Shown piece by piece: positions 37,863 through 45,635 of a stretch of 64,000 nt of DNA. Within the stretch, counting starts at the first letter, position 1; each line of letters begins with the position of its first letter. Origin of the DNA: Proteus vulgaris (lineage in GTDB: Bacteria; Pseudomonadota; Gammaproteobacteria; Enterobacterales; Enterobacteriaceae); assembly GCF_033708015.1 (NCBI RefSeq), contig NZ_CP137920.1:2418001-2482000 (forward strand), in the 5' to 3' direction. The position numbers and the translations under genes are program-made. Under the pieces are notes generated by a model. It saw only the letters and a program-made list of their open reading frames with translations. It ran no database searches and was not told the DNA's origin.

Positions 37863-38587
37863 ATTTTAAGCTGATAAATCAGACATTTATGCCACTTAAC
37901 AATAAGTGGCTTTTTTGTTTTTATAGCTGAGTGTCGCAAAAGTGTCGCACGAGTTTTTTTATCTCTCCCTTCCGAAAGCCGAAATTTATCGATTTTATTT
38001 AAAAATAATTAGTCATAATAAATTTAATAATTAATAAAAAACATACAGAATAAAAAACTATTAAAAATAATAAAGCCAGATAATCCATTCACATTCACTC
38101 TATGTTAACCAAGCATCTCAAAAATAAATTTTCTTAATCATTTCAGTTTCAAAAATATATAACTCACTGAAAAATAAATATTCTCTAAAATGCTCTCACG
38201 TAAAATGTGGATCATCAACCCCACGTAAAGTATGAAATCTCTTTTACTATCAATGCATTAATTTTTTATCGAGATCCTTTTTCTATCACTCAAACTGAAA
38301 TCACTTGAAATCTTTTACAATCATTTCAGTTTGACGCCAATGCAAAGAACCCAATCACTGCGCCCCCTCGCAATATGTTTTGTAAAAAATTCAAACTGAA
38401 ATAATTTTTAGATCCAAATTGTGCAGGCGGGTGCGGAGTAGTGCGTTTTACGTGGTGAATGATTTTATTTCGTGGAGATTATGCGCCCTGTGTCGCACGC
38501 TATCAACGCGATCTATTTTGAGTTAATGCAGATGTATTATGAGAATTGAACGCCGTAGCGTGGCGTAGAAGTGGTTATATTGAGGGT
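37863..38587. other. Prophage attachment arm: non-coding region with repeated 12-mers
   Basis: About 720 bases, largely AT-rich. A terminator lies at 37891-37916. TCAAACTGAAAT occurs at 38290-38301 and 38391-38402, inverted at 38323-38334, with a partial copy (ATTTCAGTTT) at 38140-38149. GTGTCGCA occurs at 37931-37938, 37942-37949 and 38490-38497; the first two are 11 bases apart. Such repeats near a phage end are the pattern of integrase arm-type or Cox sites. A 22-codon frame (38481-38549) with GGAG upstream may or may not be translated. Confidence 0.65.
37891..37916 (+). terminator. Terminator after tRNA-Lys
   Basis: Stem GCCACTT/AAGTGGC (37891-37897, 37904-37910) followed by six T. Confidence 0.85.
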
Positions 38588-38589
38588 AT

Positions 38590-38611
38590 AAAAAAGCCCG
38601 CAAGCGCGGGC
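38590..38611 (-). terminator. Terminator of the prophage tail operon
   Basis: Stem GCCCGC/GCGGGC (38596-38601, 38606-38611) with a T-run on the minus strand, 19 bases beyond the last tail gene. Confidence 0.88.
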
Positions 38612-38630
38612 AAGGATGGTAACAATTTTA

Positions 38631-40277
38631 TCACCCAATGACAGGTGAATACTTCTTCTTAAGTCCTGTTGATTTAGTGCCTGTGTTGCTAATGGCAGAG
38701 GCATTTAATGGACTGCCCGTGTTGTTATGAGTATGGCTTGCCGTGAGTGTGGCCAGCTCATTGACGACGTCTAGCGTATCTAACATGCACTGCATCACAT
38801 TCAATTGTTCATTACCCAAATAAACAACGGGTGCCATGATTTTTTGCATCGCGCCTGCAATACTTGAACGCACTGCCCCGATTTTTTCCTCCAGTTTCTG
38901 ACCAACATCAATCGTCATATTTTGCCCCACAGCAATAACTCTATTGGCTTGCGTTGCTTGGCTAAAATCACCTTCTGCAATTTGCATAATAGCACCTGCC
39001 ATTAACGTACTTGTGCCAATGACTGTCGTTTTATCGGTGGCTTGTACGGTGGTTTCTCTGGCGATAACGGTGCGATTTTCCGTATCAGTTTTCACCTCAC
39101 GATGCATCGACTCTTCAATAATTTTCTGGTCAGTTTGACGATGCCATGTGCCGTCCTGCGTAACCCGTTGTGATACCTCTTGGCGTTGCTGTTGCAGTTG
39201 TTCGCCTGGCTTAATGTCGGGCAAGGTATTGCCATGACTTAACACTTGGCGAATAAAAGGTTTATCTGCACGGCCATTTTCAAACGCAATTTCAACCATT
39301 GAACCCACAGGTGGATATTGAAACATCCCCGACTCATTGCCTGCCATGGGCAACGGTAACGGCACTGCGTGATAAACGGGTGCCACATCATTGCCGTCAG
39401 CATCAACCATTTGCACGTCAACGGCGTATTTCGGTCTAAAGGGGTCTGAAATATCCCCCGCGGTGGTGTTTTCGGTGGGTGCTTCAACACGGGCAAATTT
39501 CGGCAAGTGCAACCCTGCAGAAAGTTCGGGGTAAGCATTATCAATTTGTTGCTGGGCTATGGTGCGGTTTTCGGCTCGTCCTGTAATCGCATCGGGGCTA
39601 ATCCATGTTAGCGTCATATTGTCGTTATCCAGTGCCACACGCTCTAAGCGTTTATCGTTAACTTTCACACCAGGGCGCAAACTTTGCACCATCGGGATAG
39701 TCATTTGATTACCGGCACGTTGTTCAGAAGAAAACTGATTGTCTATTTCAATCTCTTTATCTTTCCAAAATGAATCATTCCAGCTTCCTACGAACACGTC
39801 ACCGTCTGGTGTTTGATACCATACGTAATCGGGAATATTGAAGACTTTGCCCAGGCTATTTAATAATTGATAACCCGTACCGTTATGGGTGTAGTGTGGA
39901 ATTGGGGTATTCACATATTCGGCACTCGGTAACACAAAATGTAATCCGCTGTGCTCTTTTAGATAATCGGTGATCTGTTTTAAGGTGGGATGCTGAAAAG
40001 AGCATGGCCACATTCTGTCGAATACGCCAACCAATTCGCGCACGAACAATTTTTGAAAACCATTTTGTGACGGTTGCGAACGCTCCACATAGCCCGTGAA
40101 ATACCGTAATAGTAAATCCGTGTAGCCAATATCAAGGCGCACCAATTTACCCGTGTAGTCTGTGTCTGTTTTAGCAGTAATAAACCCTCGGCCACATTGA
40201 GATAATTCCAGCACCATTTTAACGTCAACGAGGTGTGTTTCATCACCCGATAAATAAAGTCGATTAATTGATTTCAT
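38631..40277 (-). CDS. Phage baseplate hub-spike protein (gpD/gpV-like, VgrG-like)
   Basis: 548 residues, last gene of the late operon. The N-terminal ~220 residues (MKSINRLYLSGDETHLVDVK... GYVERSQPSQ) look like a gp27/gpD-type hub domain. Residues about 290-360 (KYAVDVQMVDADGNDVAPVYHAVPLP... PVGSMVEIAFENGRADKPFIRQVL) look like the gp5/gpV OB-fold. The C-terminus (THNNTGSPLNAS) is short and polar. So hub and spike, separate in P2, appear fused, as in VgrG proteins. It would sit at the tip of the tail tube. Start overlaps the upstream gene by 4 bases. Confidence 0.82.
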   Translation of the reverse strand: MKSINRLYLSGDETHLVDVKMVLELSQCGRGFITAKTDTDYTGKLVRLDIGYTDLLLRYFTGYVERSQPSQNGFQKLFVRELVGVFDRMWPCSFQHPTLKQITDYLKEHSGLHFVLPSAEYVNTPIPHYTHNGTGYQLLNSLGKVFNIPDYVWYQTPDGDVFVGSWNDSFWKDKEIEIDNQFSSEQRAGNQMTIPMVQSLRPGVKVNDKRLERVALDNDNMTLTWISPDAITGRAENRTIAQQQIDNAYPELSAGLHLPKFARVEAPTENTTAGDISDPFRPKYAVDVQMVDADGNDVAPVYHAVPLPLPMAGNESGMFQYPPVGSMVEIAFENGRADKPFIRQVLSHGNTLPDIKPGEQLQQQRQEVSQRVTQDGTWHRQTDQKIIEESMHREVKTDTENRTVIARETTVQATDKTTVIGTSTLMAGAIMQIAEGDFSQATQANRVIAVGQNMTIDVGQKLEEKIGAVRSSIAGAMQKIMAPVVYLGNEQLNVMQCMLDTLDVVNELATLTASHTHNNTGSPLNASAISNTGTKSTGLKKKYSPVIG

Positions 40278-40867
40278 TTAAATATCCCACCGAGTCCGTC
40301 GTTAATTGGTTTTAACACCTCTTTTTCAAACCGACTCAATTCCTGCTCTTGTTCTGGCGCTCCTTCTCCGTTGGCTTTCGGCTTATCACTCATGTTTTGT
40401 GTTTTAGCCTTAACTTGCCCTGCCGAACGACTCTCACGTTTTTCGGGTACCGATAAATGCTCACGCAGAGTAAAAGTAATTTGCCAAGCTTGCTTGCCGT
40501 CCATTTTTGAAGCATCGATGCCATTAGTGAATGTGCCCAGGCGAAAATTAATCGCGCTGGCCATACGGTTGGCCACACGGTAACGTTTTAATAATCCGTT
40601 TTCTTTAGCTTCGGCCAAGGCAAATAAACGGGTTAGCGTTTTTTCTTCGGTAAAAGGGATCGTGCCCGTGATGCGGAGTTCTTTGGGCTTAATGCCCTGC
40701 TCACTATTGACGGTACTTGATGACTGCCCCGACTGGTCTTTATCTTGATACATCATGGAGGGTGTAACCGTGAGGTTTTTTAATAAAATCGCTTCACCGT
40801 CCAGCGCCAATGTAATGATTTGGCTGACTTTCGGTGTGTTATTTTCGTTGAGTGGTGTCTGTGTCAT
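40274..40867 (-). CDS. HP1-type tail/baseplate protein, unknown role
   Basis: 197 residues, not a family I can name with certainty. The first two-thirds is likely beta-rich and contains ELRITGTIPFTEEKTLTRLFALAEAKENG and a predicted all-helix tail rich in Glu. Position between the 250-residue tail protein and the hub-spike suggests a baseplate or tail-tip component, such as a LysM-free homologue of P2 gpX; this is an inference. ATGA-type overlaps with both neighbours show tight coupling. Confidence 0.75.
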   Translation of the reverse strand: MTQTPLNENNTPKVSQIITLALDGEAILLKNLTVTPSMMYQDKDQSGQSSSTVNSEQGIKPKELRITGTIPFTEEKTLTRLFALAEAKENGLLKRYRVANRMASAINFRLGTFTNGIDASKMDGKQAWQITFTLREHLSVPEKRESRSAGQVKAKTQNMSDKPKANGEGAPEQEQELSRFEKEVLKPINDGLGGIFK

Positions 40868-41561
40868 GCATCATTCCTTTGATTGCATCAATATCGCCCG
40901 CAAACAATGTGGCCAAGGTATAAACCGCATCTTGTTCAGGGATTTCTTTTTTCATTTTGTCCGCTAATTCTGCGCCGTTACCTTTTCCCTGGAACACCCA
41001 AACCGTGGTTGATTTTCCCAGTAAGCCCGCCAATGAATCAGCCATGCCTTGCAAGATATTTTTTCGACTTTCCGCAAATCCTTTTACGCTAGAAAGTAAC
41101 CTCGCCACACTTGCCCCGCTTGAGGCTTCACTTTTTGCTTTTTCAATTAATCCCGCATTGATTACCGCACGGCTATTATTGGTTGATAACGTTTGAGGTT
41201 CAGGAATACCCGCTAACGTTTTAGCGGGTATCTGCATTTTGGTGATATTCAGGCTTTCGGCTGTTTTGGCCATACGTTCAACTTGGCTAAACACAGGCAA
41301 AGGCAATACGCCCGAATAGGCTTGAATTGCATTGATAAACTCGTCATGAGTACGGGCACAAATCATTGTCACCATAATATCAACCTCACCCGCTCCCTGA
41401 ATTTTATTCGCAATATAATTAATCGCATTGGTGGGGCTTAAATAACTGCCTGTGGCGGTATTCTGTCCGACACCATAAATAAAGGGATGAACGGGCAATA
41501 ACGAACAAGTAACGCCTGTTAAATCGCCTGATAGTGAAAACTGCTTACGTTGCCATTTCAT
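40839..41561 (-). CDS. HP1-type tail protein, unknown role
   Basis: 240 residues. It begins MKWQRKQFSLSGDLTG with GGG eight bases upstream; a longer frame from 41591 would overlap the fibre gene and lacks a ribosome site. The N-terminal part has alternating hydrophobic residues (VDIMVTMICARTHDEFINAI) of a beta-rich domain; the C-terminal half is mostly alpha-helical. It lies in the position of HP1 late tail genes after the fibre. No tail-fibre assembly chaperone is present between it and the fibre. Confidence 0.75.
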   Translation of the reverse strand: MKWQRKQFSLSGDLTGVTCSLLPVHPFIYGVGQNTATGSYLSPTNAINYIANKIQGAGEVDIMVTMICARTHDEFINAIQAYSGVLPLPVFSQVERMAKTAESLNITKMQIPAKTLAGIPEPQTLSTNNSRAVINAGLIEKAKSEASSGASVARLLSSVKGFAESRKNILQGMADSLAGLLGKSTTVWVFQGKGNGAELADKMKKEIPEQDAVYTLATLFAGDIDAIKGMMHDTDTTQRK

Positions 41562-41563
41562 AG

Positions 41564-43561
41564 TTAATACCCAATTGCTATCCAGTAACATTCTGTTTTA
41601 ACTGTCGAGCCACTTGGTGTTTTTATAGAGAAATTAAATGACTCTTTTTTTATTGCTGATTGATTAATAATTGCACCATCAGAATTACCAGAAGCATTTA
41701 TTCTAGTTACTTGCACATTTACACTATAATTGGTTGATGAAAATGCCACTGGAAATATGATTACACCAGGTAAGCTATATCCCCACTGAAAAATCACACC
41801 AGTATCACCGCACTTCCACCATCCAGACTTGTCCTTCTTAGCTGAGTTTCTAGCGCCAGCCCCCACATCTCCCGCGTTTAATGTGATATCTGCATTTAAC
41901 TGCTTACCATTCACTTTACGAGTATTAGGCACACGACCATTGGCATTGTTATTGGCATTATTGGCGGTGGTTTGTGCGGTATTGGCTTTACTCACGCCAT
42001 CATTGGCGGTTCTTTGGGCATTGTCAGCCTTAGTTACGGCACTATTTGCCGTATTTTGTGCATTAGTCGCCATGGTTTTGGCTTCATTGACTTGTGCGGG
42101 CGTGGATGCGCCCACATCGCCCGCCGTTAATGTGATATCTGCATTTAACTGCTTACCATTCACTTTACGAGTATTAGGCACACGACCATTGGCATTATTA
42201 TTGGCATTATTGGCGGTGGTTTGTGCGGTATTGGCTTTACTCACGCCATCATTGGCGGTTTTTTGGGCATTGTCGGCTTTAGTGACAGCACTATTTGCCG
42301 TTCCTTGGGCATTATCGGCTTTAGTCTCCGCTCTATTTGCCGTATTTTGCGCATTGGTGGCCATGGTTTTGGCTTCATTGACTTGCGCGGGCGTAGCTGC
42401 CCCCACATTTCCCGCCGTTAACGTAATATCTTGCGTACCATCAAACGGCACCCCCGAAATTTTGCGCGGTGTCGCTAGCTTTTGCGAGGCAACGGCCGTT
42501 CCCGTTGACGGTAATCGGGTATTAGCATTGTCATTCGCCGACTTGGCTGAAGCCATAGCGTTATTATGTAAATCAGTCACTAATTTTTGTGTCGGAGCTA
42601 ATGCCTGGCTAGTGCCCGTTTTATCCGTTAGTTGGGTAAATCCTTTTGCCGTCAATGTTGCATCGGGATGATTACGGGATTTTTCGTGCGCTTTTAACGC
42701 ATCATCTAATTGTTGAAAATCCAGTGTCCCTTTAGGGCGTAAATCGGTAATTTGCCCATCTGCTGAAATCGACGCAATCGCAAACACAAAATGCGGAAAA
42801 CCCGCGTTATCGATATAGTTTTTTAAATCAGGCTTAACGGTCAGTTGAATCTGAGTTTGCCAACGACTGGTAATGTTTCCTTGGTAACTGACATCAGCAT
42901 AAACCTTGGTACTTTCCGCTGGCACGGTGATATTCTGGTTTGAGGTTAATTCCGCTCGTAATCCACCAATGTAACCAATACCTTTTGTGACAAAATATTG
43001 ATTCCCTGTTTTACCCACTAAAAACGCATCGCCAAAAAAAGAGGCTTCACCGTAATTGTCGGTATTAACCAGGCGTTGCATTTCATCTATGCCAGAAAGC
43101 CTAGCGGTAAAATCAATCTGCCACATTTCTGCTGGGGTATTGATAGCGGTTTCTTTGCTGGCACCTAAATACTCCAACAAGAAAGAACGGGTTAATACGT
43201 TACCCTGTTGCCCTGCTTGGGTTTTAATTTTGCGTTGGGTAGGTGCGTGCACAATCATCGCTACCGTGCCAGATTTTTTATTTAATAAACCAATCCAATT
43301 AAAATCAAAATCTCCAATTTCAGCACCAACAGTAACCGAATAGGCCACCGCATTTTGATTGACGACGCCCGTTTTATTTACCATTTGACGATGCACAATG
43401 TATTTTGCATCGGGCAACCCTTCATTGCGGTCAATCGGTTTTTCAAGCTCTAAATTCGGGATATGTGCAAAGACAAATTCGTCTAATACAATCAAGTTTC
43501 CATCAATCGACTCTTGGGCTTTCCAGCGCTCAAATGCCGTTGTAATAATAGATTGTGACAT
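41564..43561 (-). CDS. Phage tail fibre protein with 83-residue shaft repeat
   Basis: 665 residues. N-terminal phage tail-collar domain (FVFAHIPNLELEKPIDRNEGLP, GVVNQNAVAYSVTVG, FDFNWIGLLNKKSGTVA), a central DUF-like shaft, then repeats rich in Ala, Asn, Thr and Lys (TANNANNNANGRVPNTRKVNGKQLNADITL) of the coiled-coil trimer type, and a gp53-like C-terminal domain (GWWKCGDTGVIFQWG). The shaft contains an 83-residue unit repeated; the preceding copy is longer by 14 residues. The fibre would bind the host surface. No tail-fibre assembly gene follows, consistent with a self-folding gp53-like tip. Confidence 0.9.
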   Translation of the reverse strand: MSQSIITTAFERWKAQESIDGNLIVLDEFVFAHIPNLELEKPIDRNEGLPDAKYIVHRQMVNKTGVVNQNAVAYSVTVGAEIGDFDFNWIGLLNKKSGTVAMIVHAPTQRKIKTQAGQQGNVLTRSFLLEYLGASKETAINTPAEMWQIDFTARLSGIDEMQRLVNTDNYGEASFFGDAFLVGKTGNQYFVTKGIGYIGGLRAELTSNQNITVPAESTKVYADVSYQGNITSRWQTQIQLTVKPDLKNYIDNAGFPHFVFAIASISADGQITDLRPKGTLDFQQLDDALKAHEKSRNHPDATLTAKGFTQLTDKTGTSQALAPTQKLVTDLHNNAMASAKSANDNANTRLPSTGTAVASQKLATPRKISGVPFDGTQDITLTAGNVGAATPAQVNEAKTMATNAQNTANRAETKADNAQGTANSAVTKADNAQKTANDGVSKANTAQTTANNANNNANGRVPNTRKVNGKQLNADITLTAGDVGASTPAQVNEAKTMATNAQNTANSAVTKADNAQRTANDGVSKANTAQTTANNANNNANGRVPNTRKVNGKQLNADITLNAGDVGAGARNSAKKDKSGWWKCGDTGVIFQWGYSLPGVIIFPVAFSSTNYSVNVQVTRINASGNSDGAIINQSAIKKESFNFSIKTPSGSTVKTECYWIAIGY
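41880..42380. repeat. 249-bp in-frame tandem repeat in the fibre gene
   Basis: The segment beginning ATGTGATATCTGC at 41881 recurs at 42130, a period of 249 bases (83 codons), with a few mismatches. The copy further upstream in the gene holds an additional run of about 14 codons (AETKADNAQGTANS). This kind of repeat can expand or contract and so change fibre length. Confidence 0.85.
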
Positions 43562-43564
43562 TTG

Positions 43565-44122
43565 TTACTCTCCTTGTAACAATGACGCGCTAAAGGTCTG
43601 ATATTCACAATCAGCCCAACCAAAACGCATCACTAATTGATTATTGGTGATCACTTCAAAACGATAACGGCGACAGGTGCGCCCATACTGGCGAATAATG
43701 CCCATTAATAAATCGGGATTACCTGCGATTTGCCCGTCACTAACCCGTAAAATAATGACATCCCAATCAATATCAGGCTGGCGCTCTAACAGCTCGACAT
43801 AGCCCACACCGAGGCGCTCAAAAATAGCAATAAAGCCACTGACCGAACCCGCATCGCGCGCATTAATAAACGCAAACTTTACGCGCTTGCGAAATAAATC
43901 TAATGGCTCGCCTTTAAAACGGTGAATATCGCGTTGATACGCAAGCACCGATAACAATTCTTCTGAGCAGGTTTCTGCGTCCAATTGTTTAAGTGGCCAT
44001 AACATCCAGTCATAAACACCCGACCAAAATTTGCGCACCGCATTTAACAGCTTTGCGGGCTCACCTTTGTTCATCCATGACGGCAAATTTAAGCCTTTTA
44101 ATCGTTCCTTGAAATCAGGCAT
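43565..44122 (-). CDS. Phage tail protein gpI-like (baseplate wedge)
   Basis: 185 residues, resembling P2 gpI: FKERLKGLNLPSW near the start, LLSVLAYQRDIHRFKGEP and KRVKFAFINARDAGSVSGF in the middle, typical of Tail_P2_I. It forms the baseplate wedge with gpJ. It overlaps the gpJ-like gene upstream by eight bases and precedes the fibre gene by three. Confidence 0.88.
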   Translation of the reverse strand: MPDFKERLKGLNLPSWMNKGEPAKLLNAVRKFWSGVYDWMLWPLKQLDAETCSEELLSVLAYQRDIHRFKGEPLDLFRKRVKFAFINARDAGSVSGFIAIFERLGVGYVELLERQPDIDWDVIILRVSDGQIAGNPDLLMGIIRQYGRTCRRYRFEVITNNQLVMRFGWADCEYQTFSASLLQGE

Positions 44123-45299
44123 CTTGTAACTCCACGGTCAGCGATTTTAAACGGGGCACACTCAATTCACTGATAATGTCTGTTTGATTAAATTGCAGGG
44201 AATCGACCAGGGTAAAATGGCGGTGAATTTCACGACCTAAGTTAGAGAAAGAAAAACGCGAGTATGGCCATGTTTTTTTCACGTCATAACTGGTGTTTTC
44301 ACGAAACGCACAGCGCACCAGATTTTCAATATCTTGTTTGAGTTTGCTCTGCTCATTAGCGGTTAAGTTGGTGATATTTTCCACATACACCGTCAATGTA
44401 ATGGCGTGTTGTGTTTCAGGCATGGTCATACATTGCATATCATCACCGTGTCCGTGATGCCCTTGTGTATTGACGTAATCATTGACTTTGTCGATAAACG
44501 GCTGGCTAATCACGCCACTGTCTAACAGTAAATAGGCATTGGCGGTACCCGCGCCTCGAGGCGCATCATGTAAAAAGAAAATACGGTCAATGCTCAAACC
44601 CACCACGCTGGCAATCATCCCTTGATATACCGCGTCAGTATGATAGTTCCCCACTAAATTATATTGGTTACGGCAACGATCACGTAAATCATCATCGCTC
44701 TCTTTATCTGCACCCGGCACTAATAACCAGTTTTCTTCATTTTGTGCCCGCTCAATACCTGGCACGGCAACGGGTAAAATACGGAAATAGCCTGGCGCGA
44801 GATTAAAGGCGCCACCTGCATCACTGGCATCAACCGCAATCAAGGCAGACTCTTTTTCAATCGTGACCGTTTCCGTCGTCACGACACTGTAAATCTGCCC
44901 GTTAATGCGCTCTGTCTGCACGACGGTGCCCGCTGGCACTGTGACACTGTTTTGCCCTGCTACACGATAAAAGCGTACTTGTCCTTTGGCTTTCGTCGCA
45001 GGCTTACGTTGTAGGTTCACACCCCATGCGAACATTTCTAGCCACGCCCCCGATGCGGTAGCCAGATACATATTGGTGAACACCAAATTAATCAAGGCGT
45101 CTTTGAGCCATTGAACGGGGGTTGTGACAAGGGTATTAATCAAACGCCAAAACGGTGACATAGAAGAAGTGTTGGTAATTAAGCCTTCTTCTTTCACTAT
45201 GTCATTAAATTGCTGATTAATGTCATCGGCAGTAATGGGCATGCCGTTGTCTTTTAATGCCAACTCATAGTCAATTTGTGGACGTTGTTTATTCGCCAT
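44115..45299 (-). CDS. Phage baseplate assembly protein gpJ-like
   Basis: 394 residues of the Baseplate_J family: FTNMYLATASGAWLEMFAWGVNLQRKPATKAKGQVRFYRVAG near residues 70-115, then VVGLSIDRIFFLHDAPRGAGTANAYLL and the HGHGDDMQCMTMPE segment. GpJ forms the baseplate edge and attaches the wedges. The start overlaps the upstream gene by eleven bases. Confidence 0.9.
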   Translation of the reverse strand: MANKQRPQIDYELALKDNGMPITADDINQQFNDIVKEEGLITNTSSMSPFWRLINTLVTTPVQWLKDALINLVFTNMYLATASGAWLEMFAWGVNLQRKPATKAKGQVRFYRVAGQNSVTVPAGTVVQTERINGQIYSVVTTETVTIEKESALIAVDASDAGGAFNLAPGYFRILPVAVPGIERAQNEENWLLVPGADKESDDDLRDRCRNQYNLVGNYHTDAVYQGMIASVVGLSIDRIFFLHDAPRGAGTANAYLLLDSGVISQPFIDKVNDYVNTQGHHGHGDDMQCMTMPETQHAITLTVYVENITNLTANEQSKLKQDIENLVRCAFRENTSYDVKKTWPYSRFSFSNLGREIHRHFTLVDSLQFNQTDIISELSVPRLKSLTVELQDA

Positions 45300-45624
45300 A
45301 ATTTACCCCGACACTAATACGGCCAAAATCATAGGTATCTGCGGTCACCCATAATTTTTTTACGTTTTCTTCATCAACGATAATCGTGCCTGGAATCAGT
45401 CGCACATCATCTTCAACCAGTAACACAATCTGCATCCGAATATCGGCGCGCAAAGTAGGGCTACGTTCGGCGACTAATTGTGTCGCTAAACCACTTTCAA
45501 TAATCGCATGTGCAATGTCTTGTGTGATACTTTCACGGTTATTACACAATTTAGGCTCAAAGCCTGCATTGAGCGTAAAGTCACGCTCGGTTATCAATAA
45601 ATCAATGTATTTCGCCTGTTCCAT
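45289..45624 (-). CDS. Baseplate protein, DUF2590-like (gpW/gp25 position)
   Basis: 111 residues. The motif CNNRESITQDIAHAIIESGLATQLVAERSP is typical of the DUF2590 family in HP1-like phages, which occupies the place of P2 gpW (gp25-like) in the baseplate wedge. Acidic and partly beta. Follows the tape-measure gene; 11 bases separate them. Confidence 0.8.
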   Translation of the reverse strand: MEQAKYIDLLITERDFTLNAGFEPKLCNNRESITQDIAHAIIESGLATQLVAERSPTLRADIRMQIVLLVEDDVRLIPGTIIVDEENVKKLWVTADTYDFGRISVGVNYGE

Positions 45625-45635
45625 GGCTTCTATCC

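Noticed and set aside
41829..42671. 280-codon plus-strand frame rich in Ala, Leu and Val
   Set aside because: It is the exact antisense of the fibre repeats (GCN/AAY codons) and has repeats in phase with them; no ribosome site.
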